A stretch of DNA of 64,000 nucleotides from positions 127,224,665 to 127,288,664 of the forward strand of contig NC_088201.1 of the NCBI RefSeq assembly GCF_037126465.1. The letters run 5' to 3'. Position 1 is the first letter of the stretch; each line of letters starts with the position of its first letter. The stretch comes from Ornithodoros turicata. Lineage: Eukaryota > Arthropoda > Arachnida > Ixodida > Argasidae. The notes beneath the pieces are model-generated. The model saw nothing but the letters and a program-made list of their open reading frames with translations. It was not told the DNA's origin and did not search any database. The position numbers and the translations under genes were made by a program. Below are positions 43,542 to 55,803 of the stretch, piece by piece.

Positions 43542-43674
43542 ATCTGCAAATAGAAGTTGTGTGGCAGCGATGGCCACCCCTGCATACAACGCCCCGATAG
43601 GACTTCCCGGTAAAAATATCAATTTGGACAAGTACTGCAACATGATCAATAAGAACATGACATTCGCCCACTTG
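43542..43674 (+). CDS. Possible exon, unrecognised
   Basis: Between CATATTGCAG and CACTTG|GTAAGC one frame is open: ANRSCVAAMATPAYNAPIGL, then KYCNMINKNMTFAHL. Two Cys and an N-M-T sequon suggest a secreted product, but I recognise no family and found no partner exon. Confidence 0.3.
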
Positions 43675-44113
43675 GTAAGCCTTACGTGCGTACTCTATAC
43701 CTTCTAGCATCTGTAACGAAATGCTTGAACAGATTTCCGCAACGGGTTGCACAATGAAGTGCAATCGTTCTACATAACCCATATGAAATGAATAAACGAG
43801 ACTACAAGGTAGCACACCGAGAGTACAACACCTCAGTCACTGAGAACGCGCGCGAAAGAGCAGCGCCGCAGTAAAACTGACTGGGTTTCTAGACCTCGTT
43901 ATTAGTCACATGTTTGAACGCATGCGCTGTGATCACTGTCTTATTTTTCGTATCAGGGGAATGCTCACTGCAAATTGCGGCTCTGGAGCGTTCATTGCGG
44001 CTATACTCTAATTTCACTTGCTCTGCAGAGCCTCATTATTTGCCGACATAGTGTTATGTATTTCGGAACACATAAAATAACATATCTCTCAGCATTCCTC
44101 ATATGCTATACAG
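43675..44113. other. No recognised gene
   Basis: Nothing recognised. Confidence 0.4.
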
Positions 44114-44540
44114 CAGAGATGTAATGCATTACGTCTGTGTAATGAGTATTACATTTTGGAAACGTGTAATGATAATAATAATTGGGGGTTTACGTCACGA
44201 GACAACTGAGATCATGAGCGACGCCACAGCGGTCGGCCTGCGGATTGCTTTTGCCCACCTGAGGGTTCTATAACGTGCGATGAAAGTTCACCACACGGCA
44301 CCCCGTATTTAACGTCCCTCGCGGAGGACCGCGTGCCTAAGCAACTTGTACCCTACCACAAAGTTGCTGGGGTGCTCGGCCGGGTTCGAACGCGCGATAT
44401 CGGGATCAGAAGGTGAACACGCTACCAACTGAGCCATTGAAGCCGGTAAAGATGTAATGAGTACTGCATTGTCATTACATTGACAGAGTGATGCGACACG
44501 GATTTTCTGATTATTTGGATCTAATGATGTTACATTGCCT
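44114..44540. mobile_element. hAT-like element end with GTAATGCATTAC words, split by a SINE
   Basis: It starts CAGAGATGTAATGCATTACG. Words GTAATGAGTATTAC and GTAATGAGTACTGC follow. The left-end layout matches the elements at 17490 and 40850. The opposite end was not found, so the right boundary given is only the last clear word. Confidence 0.4.
44173..44452 (-). mobile_element. tRNA-derived SINE, family S, with 8-bp duplication
   Basis: The minus strand reads TGGCTCAGTTGGTAGCGTG (box A), GCGTTCGAACCCGG (box B), TACAAGTTGCTTAGGCACGC, GGACGTTAAAT, GTGGCGTCGC and GTGACGTAAACCCCC, with an (ATT)n tail. TGTAATGA flanks both sides (44165-44172, 44453-44460). It inserted into the GTAATG-word element, duplicating one of its words. 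Confidence 0.85.
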
Positions 44541-45229
44541 GAAGCAAACAGTTAATAAAAAACGGATTTTTTCAAGCAAGCCCGGGGTATTCTTCGGAAC
44601 AGGCCAACATGTGCCCTGATGATGTCATGATGATGTCATCACAATTTTTCTGCTTTCACGCTTTTCGATCAAACGAAAATTAAAAACAATAAACAAGAGC
44701 CTATACGCTGTTACAAGTGATTCGCGGTTTTTGCCTTGTACTGAACAACTGCTTCTGCGCTGCAATGAGTCTGTAGACACTTTAGCCCTATGTGTTCAAC
44801 TGCACCGATTTGACGCACATTCGGTTGACTGATACCTATAATGAACGGCTTCATCAATACTTGTGGGAGAATGTAATGTCGCAGTAATGACTTTACTTGA
44901 TAAAAGAAATGGCATTAGCAACGGCGGTCACAGAATTTGCGGTCGTCGCCCGTTGCCGGGCTGCACTGCTATGCTGAGGTGCTACGCGAAAACGTCGTCC
45001 TCCAAACCACATATCAATCGCAGCACGCTTTGTGAGTGTTAACCGTGATGCACTTAGAGCCTTCAATGATGAGGCCTAAGTACTACACCTATCCTAGGCG
45101 CTCCACGTTCAAACTTCCAGTATTGCCATAAAACACACCCGCCGAGACCCTGCACCCGTTATGAAGGAGTCCGAAAGAGCAAAACACCATTCTTTCCAGA
45201 CCTCCGAAAGGTTCGCAGAATAGACAATT
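44541..45229. other. No recognised gene
   Basis: Nothing recognised except further GTAATG-like words near 44875-44905. Confidence 0.4.
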
Positions 45230-47204
45230 TTGTCACATTGAATGCTTGATATCAAAATGGTACCGTTTCAAATTTCATACCTTTCTATTTGATTAAATTG
45301 TCCATCTGACTAAGCAGAGTGCGCGTCTCAGGGGCGATTTGTCAAATGCTACCTCTCAGGGTGCAACAGGGGAAGGCGCTAGGGGGCCCAAACTGAGTGA
45401 TTCTAATTTCAGACATACATATTATAAAATCAGTTGAGCACATTTTTAATATCGTCTTTCTATTAAATGATATAAAGCGCATAAAGCGTGGAAAATGACG
45501 AAACATAATTTTACCGTTCACGGTGTTTTCCGACATAATTTCGGACATACATGTTACAAAATCGTCTGAGGAGATTTTTCATATCGATTTTGTATCAAAT
45601 CGTATTAAGCGCAGAAGATTATGAAATAGTCCATTTGGTCCTTCAGAGTGCCCCACTCAGAGGCGATTTCGTCAAATGCGACCTCTCAGGAAGGCACAGG
45701 GGAAAGTGGCAAGGGGCTCAAATTGAGTGATCTTTATTTCAGATACACATATTAGAAAATCGGCTTAGGACATTCTTCATATCGATTTTGTATCAAATGG
45801 TATTAAGCGCAGAAGATTATGAAATAGTCCATTTGGTCCTTCAGAGTGCCCCACTCAGAGGCGATTTCGTCAAATGCGACCTCTCAGGAAGACACAGGGG
45901 AAAGTGGCAAGGGGCTCAAATTGAGTGATCTTTATTTCACATACACATATTAGAAAATCGGCTTAGGACATTCTTCATATCGATTTTGTATCAAATGGTA
46001 TTAAGCGCAGAAGATTATGAAATAGTCCATTTGGTCCTTCAGAGTGCCCCACTCAGAGGCGATTTCGTCAAATGCGACCTCTCAGGAAGACACAGGGGAA
46101 AGTGGCAAGGGGCTCAAATTGAGTGATCTTTATTTCAGATACACATATTAGAAAATCGGCTTAGGACATTCTTCATATCGATTTTGTATCAAATGGTATT
46201 AAGCGCAGAAGATTATGAAATAGTCCATTTGGTCCTTCAGAGTGCCCCACTCAGAGGCGATTTCGTCAAATGCGACCTCTCAGGAAGACACAGGGGAAAG
46301 TGGCAAGGGGCTCAAATTGAGTGATCTTTATTTCAGATACACATATTAGAAAATCGGCTTAGGACATTCTTCATATCGATTTTGTATCAAATGGTATTAA
46401 GCGCAGAAGATTATGAAATAGTCCATTTGGTCCTTCAGAGTGCCCCACTCAGAGGCGATTTCGTCAAATGCGACCTCTCAGGAAGACACAGGGGAAAGTG
46501 GCAAGGGGCTCAAATTGAGTGATCTTTATTTCAGATACACATATTAGAAAATCGGCTTAGGACATTCTTCATATCGATTTTGTATCAAATGGTATTAAGC
46601 GCAGAAGATTATGAAATAGTCCATTTGGTCCTTCAGAGTGCCCCACTCAGAGGCGATTTCGTCAAATGCGACCTCTCAGGAAGACACAGGGGAAAGTGGC
46701 AAGGGGCTCAAATTGAGTGATCTTTATTTCACATACACATATTAGAAAATCGGCTTAGGACATTCTTCATATCGATTTTGTATCAAATGGTATTAAGCGC
46801 AGAAGATTATGAAATAGTCCATTTGGTCCTTCAGAGTGCCCCACTCAGAGGCGATTTCGTCAAATGCGACCTCTCAGGAAGACACAGGGGAAAGTGGCAA
46901 GGGGCTCAAATTGAGTGATCTTTATTTCACATACACATATTAGAAAATCGGCTTAGGACATTCTTCATATCGATTTTGTATCAAATGGTATTAAGCGCAG
47001 AAGATTATGAAATAGTCCATTTGGTCCTTCAGAGTGCCCCACTCAGAGGCGATTTCGTCAAATGCGACCTCTCAGGAAGACACAGGGGAAAGTGGCAAGG
47101 GGCTCAAATTGAGTGATCTTTATTTCACATACACATATTAGAAAATCGGCTTAGGACATTCTTCATATCGATTTTGTATCAAATGGTATTAAGCGCAGAA
47201 GATT
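45230..47204 (+). repeat. 198-bp satellite array
   Basis: CGGCTTAGGACATTCTTC recurs at 45761, 45959, 46157 and onward every 198 bp, with copies nearly identical from about 45600. Copies at 45270-45600 are shorter and strongly diverged. About nine to ten units are present before the gap. One variable site (TTTCAG/TTTCAC before ATACACATA) marks sub-variants. The right end is cut by the N run. Confidence 0.95.
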
Positions 47205-47304
47205 NNNNNNNNNNNNNNNNNNNNNNNNNNNNNNNNNNNNNNNNNNNNNNNNNNNNNNNNNNNNNNNNNNNNNNNNNNNNNNNNNNNNNNNNNNNNNNNN
47301 NNNN
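47205..47304. other. Assembly gap, 100 N
   Basis: Exactly 100 N, the usual placeholder for a gap of unknown size. The 198-bp satellite stops at its left edge and the 160-bp satellite starts at its right edge. Any ORF spanning it is an artefact. Confidence 0.99.
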
Positions 47305-48325
47305 CATTCATTCGAGACTCACGCATCCCTTTACTTGAGATTCGCCTCCCGCATAATCGTTTCTTGTTGAAAACGTGTGTGTATCTCCATGCAGAACAGC
47401 TGAAGGAGTACATTTAATCACAATAATTTAGGGGCTACGTGAAAATTAATGGGGAATATTGAATCATTCCGTTGAGACTCACGCATCCCTTTACTTGAGA
47501 TTCGCCTCCCGCATAATCGTCTCTTGTTCAAAACATGTGTGTATCTCCATACAGAACAGCTGAAGGAGTACATTTAATCATAAGAATTCCGGGGCTTCCT
47601 GGAAATTAATGGGGAATATTGAATCATTTCGTTGAGGCTCACGCATCCCTTTACTTGAGATTCGCCTCCCGCACAATCGTTTCTTGTTGAAAACGTGTGT
47701 GTATCTCCATGCAGAACAGCTGAAGGAGTACATTTAATCATAAGAATTCCGGGGCTTCCTGGAAATTAATGGGGAATATTGAATCATTCCGTTGAGACTC
47801 ACGCATCCCTTTACTTGAGATTCGCCTCCCGCATAATCGTTTCTTGTTGAAAACGTGTGTGTATCTCCATGCAGAACAGCTGAAGGAGTACATTTAATCA
47901 CAATAATTTAGGGGCTACGTGGAAATTAATGGGGAATATTGAATCCTTCCGTTGAGACTCACGCATCCCTTTACTTGAGATTCGCCTCCCGCATAATCGT
48001 CTCTTGTTGAAAACATGTGTGTATCTCCATGCAGAACAGCTGAAGGAGTACATTTAATCACAATAATTTAGGGGCTACGTGGAAATTAATGGGGAATATT
48101 GAATCCTTCCGTTGAGACTCACGCGTCCCTTTGCTTGAGATTCGCCTCCCGCATAATCGTTTCTTGTTGAAAACATGTATGTATCTCCATGCAGAACAGC
48201 TGAAGGAGTACATTTAATCGTAAGAATTCCGGAGCTTCCTGGAAATTAATGGGGAATATTGAATCATTTCGTTGAGACTCACGCATCCCTTTACTTGAGA
48301 TTCGCCTCCCGCACAATCGTTTCTT

Positions 48326-48411
48326 CGTTCCCGCACAATCGTTCGCACAGCGCCTGTCCTGTCCTCTCTTCTTCCGTCGTGTCTTCTCGCGCTGTGTTTT
48401 GGATCTTCATG
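48326..48411 (+). mobile_element. 86-bp insert in a satellite unit, copy 1
   Basis: The insert (CGTTCCCGCACAATCG ... GATCTTCATG) is flanked by the direct repeat AATCGTTTCTT (48315-48325, 48412-48422). The unit is therefore 257 bp, that is 160+86+11. Inside, CACAGCGC and GCGCTGTG form a short inverted pair. Confidence 0.85.
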
Positions 48412-51400
48412 AATCGTTTCTTGTTGAAAACGTGTGTGTATCTCTATGCAGAACAGCTGAAGGAGTACATTTAATCATAAGAATTCCGGGGCTTCCTGGA
48501 AATTAATGGGGAATATTGAATCATTCCGTTGAGACTCACGCATCCCTTTACTTGAGATTCGCCTCCCGCATAATCGTCTCTTGTTGAAAACATGTGTGTA
48601 TCTCCATGCAGAACAGCTGAAGGAGTACATTTAATCACAGTAATTTAGGGGCTACGTGGAAATTAATGGGGAATATTGAATCCTTCCGTTGAGACTCACG
48701 CGTTCCTTTACATGAGATTCGCCTCCCGCATAATCGTTTCTTGTTGAAAACATGTGTGTATCTCCATGCAGAACAGCTGAAGGAGTACATTTAATCATAA
48801 GAATTCCGGGGCTTCCTGGAAATTAATGGGGAATATTGAATCATTTCGTTGAGACTCACGCATCCCTTTACTTGAGATTCGCCTCCCGCACAATCGTTTC
48901 TTGTTGAAAACGTGTGTGTATCTCCATGCAGAACAGCTGAAGGAGTAGATTTAATCATAAGAATTCCGGGGATTCCTGGAAATTAATGGGGAATATTGAA
49001 TCATTCCGTCGAGACTCACGCATCCCTTTACTTGAGATTCGCCTCCCGCATAATCGTCTCTTGTTGAAAACATGTGTGTATCTCCATGCAGAACAGCTGA
49101 AGGAGTACATTTTATCATAAGAATTTGGGAGCTTCCTGGAAATTAATGGGGAATACTGAATTGTTCCGTTGAGACTCATGCATCCCTTTACTTGAGATTC
49201 GCCTCCCGCACAATCGTTTCTTGTTGAAAACGTGTGCGTATCTCCATGCAGAACAGCTGAAGGAGTACATTTAATCATAAGAATTCCGGGGCTTCCTGGA
49301 AATTAATGGGGAATATTGAATCCTTCCGTTGAGACTCACGCATCCCTTTACTTGAGATTCGCCTCCCGCATAATCGTTTCTTGTTGAAAACATGTGTGTA
49401 TCTCCATACAGAACAGCTGAAGGAGTACATTTAATCACAATAATTTAGGGGCTACGTGGAAATTAATGGGGAATATTGAATCCTTCCGTTGAGACTCACG
49501 CGTTCCTTTACTTGAGATTCGCCTCCCGCATAATCGTTTCTTGTTGAAAACATGTGTGTATCTCCATGCAGAACAGCTGAAGGAGTACATTTAATCATAA
49601 GAATTCCGGGGCTTCCTGGAAATTAATGGGGAATATTGAATCATTTCGTTGAGACTCACGCATCCCTTTACTTGAGATTCGCCTCCCGCACAATCGTTTC
49701 TTGTTGAAAACGTGTGTGTATCTCCATGCAGAACAGCTGAAGGAGTACATTTAATCATAAGAATTCCGGAGCTTCCTGGAAATTAATGGGGAATATCGAA
49801 TCATTCCGTCGAGACTCACGCATCCCTTTACTTGAGATTCGCCTCCCGCACAATCGTTTATTGTTGAAAACGTGTGTGTATCTCCATGCAGAACAGCTGA
49901 AGGAGTAGATTTAATCATAAGAATTCCGGGGCTTCCTGGAAATTAATGGGGAATATTGAATCATTCCGTTGAGACTCACGCATCCCTTTACTTGAGATTC
50001 GCCTCCCGCATAATCGTTTCTTGTTGAAAACGTGTGTGTATCTCCATGCAGAACAGCTGAAGGAGTAGATTTAATCATAAGAATTCCGGGGCTTCCTGGA
50101 AATTAATGGGGAATATTGAATCATTCCGTTGAGACTCACGCATCCCTTTACTTGAGATTCGCCTCCCGCATAATCGTTTCTTGTTGAAAACGTGTGTGTA
50201 TCTCCATGCAGAACATCTGAAGGAGTACATTTAATCACAATAATTTAGGGGCTACGTGGAAATTAATGGGGAATATTGAATCCTTCCGTTGAGACTCACG
50301 CATCCCTTTACTTGAGATTCGCCTCCCGCATAATCGTCTCTTGTTGAAAACATGTGTGTATCTCCATGCAGAACAGCTGAAGGAGTACATTTAATCATAA
50401 GAATTCCGGAGCTTCCTGGAAATTAATGGGTAATATTGAATCATTCCGTCGAGACTCACGCATCCCTTTACTTGAGATTCGCCTCCCGCATAATAGTCTC
50501 TTGTTGAAAACATGTGTGTATCTCCATGCAGAACAGCCGAAGGAGTACATTTAATCATAAGAATTCCGGAGCTTCCTGGAAATTAATGGGGAATATTGAA
50601 TCATTTCGTTGAGACTCACGCATCCCTTTACTTGAGCTTCGCCTCCCGCACAATCGTTTCTTGTTGAAAACGTGTGAGTATCTCCATGCAGAACAGCTGA
50701 AGGAGTACATTTAATCATAAGAATTCCGGGGCTTCCTGGAAATTAATGGGGAATATTGAATCATTCCGTTGAGACTCACGCATCCATTTACTTGAGATTC
50801 GCCTCCCGCATAATCGTTTCTTGTTGAAAACGTGTGTGTATCTCCATGCAGAACAGCTGAAGGAGTACATTTAATCACAATAATTTAGGGGCTACGTGAA
50901 AATTAATGGGGAATATTGAATCCTTCCGTTGAGACTCACGCATCCCTTTACTTGAGATTCGCCTCCCGCATAATCGTCTCTTGTTGAAAACATGTGTGTA
51001 TCTCCATACAGAACAGCTGAAGGAGTACATTTAATCACAATAATTTAGGGGCTACGTGGAAATTAATGGGGAATATTGAATCCTTCCGTTGAGACTCACG
51101 CGTTCCTTTACATGAGATTCGCCTCCCGCATAATCGTTTCTTGTTGAAAACATGTGTGTATCTCCATGCAGAACAGCTGAAGGAGTACATTTAATCATAA
51201 GAATTCCGGGGCTTCCTGGAAATTAATGGGGAATATTGAATCATTTCGTTGAGACTCACGCATCCCTTTACTTGAGATTCGCCTCCCGCACAATCGTTTC
51301 TTGTTGAAAACGTGTGTGTATCTCCATGCAGAACAGCTGAAGGAGTAGATTTAATCATAAGAATTCCGGGGATTCCTGGAAATTAATGGGGAATATTGAA

Positions 51401-53220
51401 TCATTCCGTCGAGACTCACGCATCCCTTTACTTGAGATTCGCCTCCCGCATAATCGTCTCTTGTTGAAAACATGTGTGTATCTCCATGCAGAACAGCTGA
51501 AGGAGTACATTTTATCATAAGAATTTGGGAGCTTCCTGGAAATTAATGGGGAATACTGAATTGTTCCGTTGAGACTCATGCATCCCTTTACTTGAGATTC
51601 GCCTCCCGCACAATCGTTTCTTGTTGAAAACGTGTGTGTATCTCCATGCAGAACAGCTGAAGGAGTACATTTAATCATAAGAATTCCGGAGCTGCCTGGA
51701 AATTAATGGGGAATATTGAATCATTCATTCGAGACTCACGCATCCCTTTACTTGAGATTCGCCTCCCGCATAATCGTCTCTTGTTGAAAACATGTGTGTA
51801 TCTCCATGCAGAACAGCTGAAGGAGTACATTTAATCATAAGAATTCCGGGGCTTCCTGGAAATTAATGGGGAATATTGAATCATTTCGTTGAGACTCACG
51901 CATCCCTTTACTTGAGATTCGCCTCCCGCACAATCGTTTCTTGTTGAAAACGTGTGTATCTCCATGCAGAACAGCTGAAAGAGTACATTTAATCATAAGA
52001 ATTCCGGGGCTTCCTGGAAATTAATGGGGAATATTGAATCATTCCGTTGAGACTCACGCATCCCTTTACTTGAGATTCGCCTCCCGCATAATCGTTTCTT
52101 GTTGAAAACGTGTGTGTATCTCCATGCAGAACAGCTGAAGGAGTACATTTAATCACAATAATTTAGGGGCTACGTGAAAATTAATGGGGAATATTGAATC
52201 CTTCCGTTGAGACTCACGCATCCCTTTACTTGAGATTCGCCTCCCCCATAATCGTCTCTTGTTCAAAACATGTGTGTATCTCCATACAGAACAGCTGAAG
52301 GAGTACATTTAATCATAAGAATTCCGGGGCTTCCTGGAAATTAATGGGGAATATTGAATCATTTCGTTGAGGCTCACGCATCCCTTTACTTGAGATTCGC
52401 CTCCCGCACAATCGTTTCTTGTTGAAAACGTGTGTGTATCTCCATGCAGAACAGCTGAAGGAGTACATTTAATCATAAGAATTCCGGGGCTTCCTGGAAA
52501 TTAATGGGGAATATTGAATCATTCCGTTGAGACTCACGCATCCCTTTACTTGAGATTCGCCTCCCGCATAATCGTTTCTTGTTGAAAACGTGTGTGTATC
52601 TCCATGCAGAACAGCTGAAGGAGTACATTTAATCACAATAATTTAGGGGCTACGTGGAAATTAATGGGGAATATTGAATCCTTCCGTTGAGACTCACGCA
52701 TCCCTTTACTTGAGATTCGCCTCCCGCATAATCGTCTCTTGTTGAAAACATGTGTGTATCTCCATGCAGAACAGCTGAAGGAGTACATTTAATCACAATA
52801 ATTTAGGGGCTACGTGGAAATTAATGGGGAATATTGAATCCTTCCGTTGAGACTCACGCGTCCCTTTGCTTGAGATTCGCCTCCCGCATAATCGTTTCTT
52901 GTTGAAAACATGTATGTATCTCCATGCAGAACAGCTGAAGGAGTACATTTAATCGTAAGAATTCCGGAGCTTCCTGGAAATTAATGGGGAATATTGAATC
53001 CTTCCTTTGAGACTCACGCGTCCCTTTACTTGAGATTGGCCTCCCGCATAATCGTTTCTTGTTGAAAACATGTGTGTATCTCCATGCAGAACAGCTGAAG
53101 GAGTACATTTAATCATAAGAATTCCGGGGCTTCCTGGAAATTAATGGGGAATATTGAATCATTTCGTTGAGACTCACGCATCCCTTTACTTGAGATTCGC
53201 CTCCCGCACCATCGTTTCTT

Positions 53221-53306
53221 CGTTCCCGCACAATCGTTCGCACAGCGCCTGTCCTGTCCTCTCTTCTTCCGTCGTGTCTTCTCGCGCTGTGTTTTGGATC
53301 TTCATG
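53221..53306 (+). mobile_element. 86-bp insert in a satellite unit, copy 2
   Basis: Same insert at the same place in the unit, 4,895 bp from copy 1. The left flank reads CACCATCG rather than CACAATCG, shared with copy 4. Confidence 0.85.
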
Positions 53307-55717
53307 AATCGTTTCTTGTTGAAAACGTGTGTGTATCTCTATGCAGAACAGCTGAAGGAGTACATTTAATCATAAGAATTCCGGGGCTTCCTGGAAATTA
53401 ATGGGGAATATTGAATCATTCCGTTGAGACTCACGCATCCCTTTACTTGAGATTCGCCTCCCGCATAATCGTCTCTTGTTGAAAACATGTGTGTATCTCC
53501 ATGCAGAACAGCTGAAGGAGTACATTTAATCACAGTAATTTAGGGGCTACGTGGAAATTAATGGGGAATATTGAATCCTTCCGTTGAGACTCACGCGTTC
53601 CTTTACATGAGATTCGCCTCCCGCATAATCGTTTCTTGTTGAAAACATGTGTGTATCTCCATGCAGAACAGCTGAAGGAGTACATTTAATCATAAGAATT
53701 CCGGGGCTTCCTGGAAATTAATGGGGAATATTGAATCATTTCGTTGAGACTCACGCATCCCTTTACTTGAGATTCGCCTCCCGCACAATCGTTTCTTGTT
53801 GAAAACGTGTGTGTATCTCCATGCAGAACAGCTGAAGGAGTAGATTTAATCATAAGAATTCCGGGGATTCCTGGAAATTAATGGGGAATATTGAATCATT
53901 CCGTCGAGACTCACGCATCCCTTTACTTGAGATTCGCCTCCCGCATAATCGTCTCTTGTTGAAAACATGTGTGTATCTCCATGCAGAACAGCTGAAGGAG
54001 TACATTTTATCATAAGAATTTGGGAGCTTCCTGGAAATTAATGGGGAATACTGAATTGTTCCGTTGAGACTCATGCATCCCTTTACTTGAGATTCGCCTC
54101 CCGCACAATCGTTTCTTGTTGAAAACGTGTGTGTATCTCCATGCAGAACAGCTGAAGGAGTACATTTAATCATAAGAATTCCGGAGCTGCCTGGAAATTA
54201 ATGGGGAATATTGAATCATTCATTCGAGACTCACGCATCCCTTTACTTGAGATTCGCCTCCCGCATAATCGTCTCTTGTTGAAAACATGTGTGTATCTCC
54301 ATGCAGAACAGCTGAAGGAGTACATTTAATCATAAGAATTCCGGGGCTTCCTGGAAATTAATGGGGAATATTGAATCATTTCGTTGAGACTCACGCATCC
54401 CTTTACTTGAGATTCGCCTCCCGCACAATCGTTTCTTGTTGAAAACGTGTGTGTATCTCCATGCAGAACAGCTGAAAGAGTACATTTAATCATAAGAATT
54501 CCGGGGCTTCCTGGAAATTAATGGGGAATATTGAATCATTCCGTTGAGACTCACGCATCCCTTTACTTGAGATTCGCCTCCCGCATAATCGTTTCTTGTT
54601 GAAAACGTGTGTGTATCTCCATGCAGAACAGCTGAAGGAGTACATTTAATCACAATAATTTAGGGGCTACGTGAAAATTAATGGGGAATATTGAATCCTT
54701 CCGTTGAGACTCACGCATCCCTTTACTTGAGATTCGCCTCCCGCATAATCGTCTCTTGTTCAAAACATGTGTGTATCTCCATACAGAACAGCTGAAGGAG
54801 TACATTTAATCATAAGAATTCCGGGGCTTCCTGGAAATTAATGGGGAATATTGAATCATTTCGTTGAGGCTCACGCATCCCTTTACTTGAGATTCGCCTC
54901 CCGCACAATCGTTTCTTGTTGAAAACGTGTGTGTATCTCCATGCAGAACAGCTGAAGGAGTACATTTAATCATAAGAATTCCGGGGCTTCCTGGAAATTA
55001 ATGGGGAATATTGAATCATTCCGTTGAGACTCACGCATCCCTTTACTTGAGATTCGCCTCCCGCATAATCGTTTCTTGTTGAAAACGTGTGTGTATCTCC
55101 ATGCAGAACAGCTGAAGGAGTACATTTAATCACAATAATTTAGGGGCTACGTGGAAATTAATGGGGAATATTGAATCCTTCCGTTGAGACTCACGCATCC
55201 CTTTACTTGAGATTCGCCTCCCGCATAATCGTCTCTTGTTGAAAACATGTGTGTATCTCCATGCAGAACAGCTGAAGGAGTACATTTAATCACAATAATT
55301 TAGGGGCTACGTGGAAATTAATGGGGAATATTGAATCCTTCCGTTGAGACTCACGCGTCCCTTTGCTTGAGATTCGCCTCCCGCATAATCGTTTCTTGTT
55401 GAAAACATGTATGTATCTCCATGCAGAACAGCTGAAGGAGTACATTTAATCGTAAGAATTCCGGAGCTTCCTGGAAATTAATGGGGAATATTGAATCCTT
55501 CCTTTGAGACTCACGCGTCCCTTTACTTGAGATTGGCCTCCCGCATAATCGTTTCTTGTTGAAAACATGTGTGTATCTCCATGCAGAACAGCTGAAGGAG
55601 TACATTTAATCATAAGAATTCCGGGGCTTCCTGGAAATTAATGGGGAATATTGAATCATTTCGTTGAGACTCACGCATCCCTTTACTTGAGATTCGCCTC
55701 CCGCACAATCGTTTCTT

Positions 55718-55803
55718 CGTTCCCGCACAATCGTTCGCACAGCGCCTGTCCTGTCCTCTCTTCTTCCGTCGTGTCTTCTCGCGCTGTGTTTTGGATCTTC
55801 ATG
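55718..55803 (+). mobile_element. 86-bp insert in a satellite unit, copy 3
   Basis: Same insert, 2,497 bp from copy 2 (15 units of 160 plus 97). The left flank CACAATCG is shared with copy 1. Confidence 0.85.

Noticed and set aside
44380..44452. tRNA gene on the minus strand
   Set aside because: Boxes A and B are present, but the cloverleaf is poor and the sequence continues into a SINE body with a duplication on both sides. The heads at 19905 and 33465 are treated likewise.
44700..44900. Right end of the GTAATG-word element
   Set aside because: GTAATG words near 44875-44905 were considered, but no inverted CAGAG terminus or 8-bp duplication was found there.
47189..47413. ORF crossing the N run
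   Set aside because: Its middle is unknown sequence, so it is an assembly-gap artefact.
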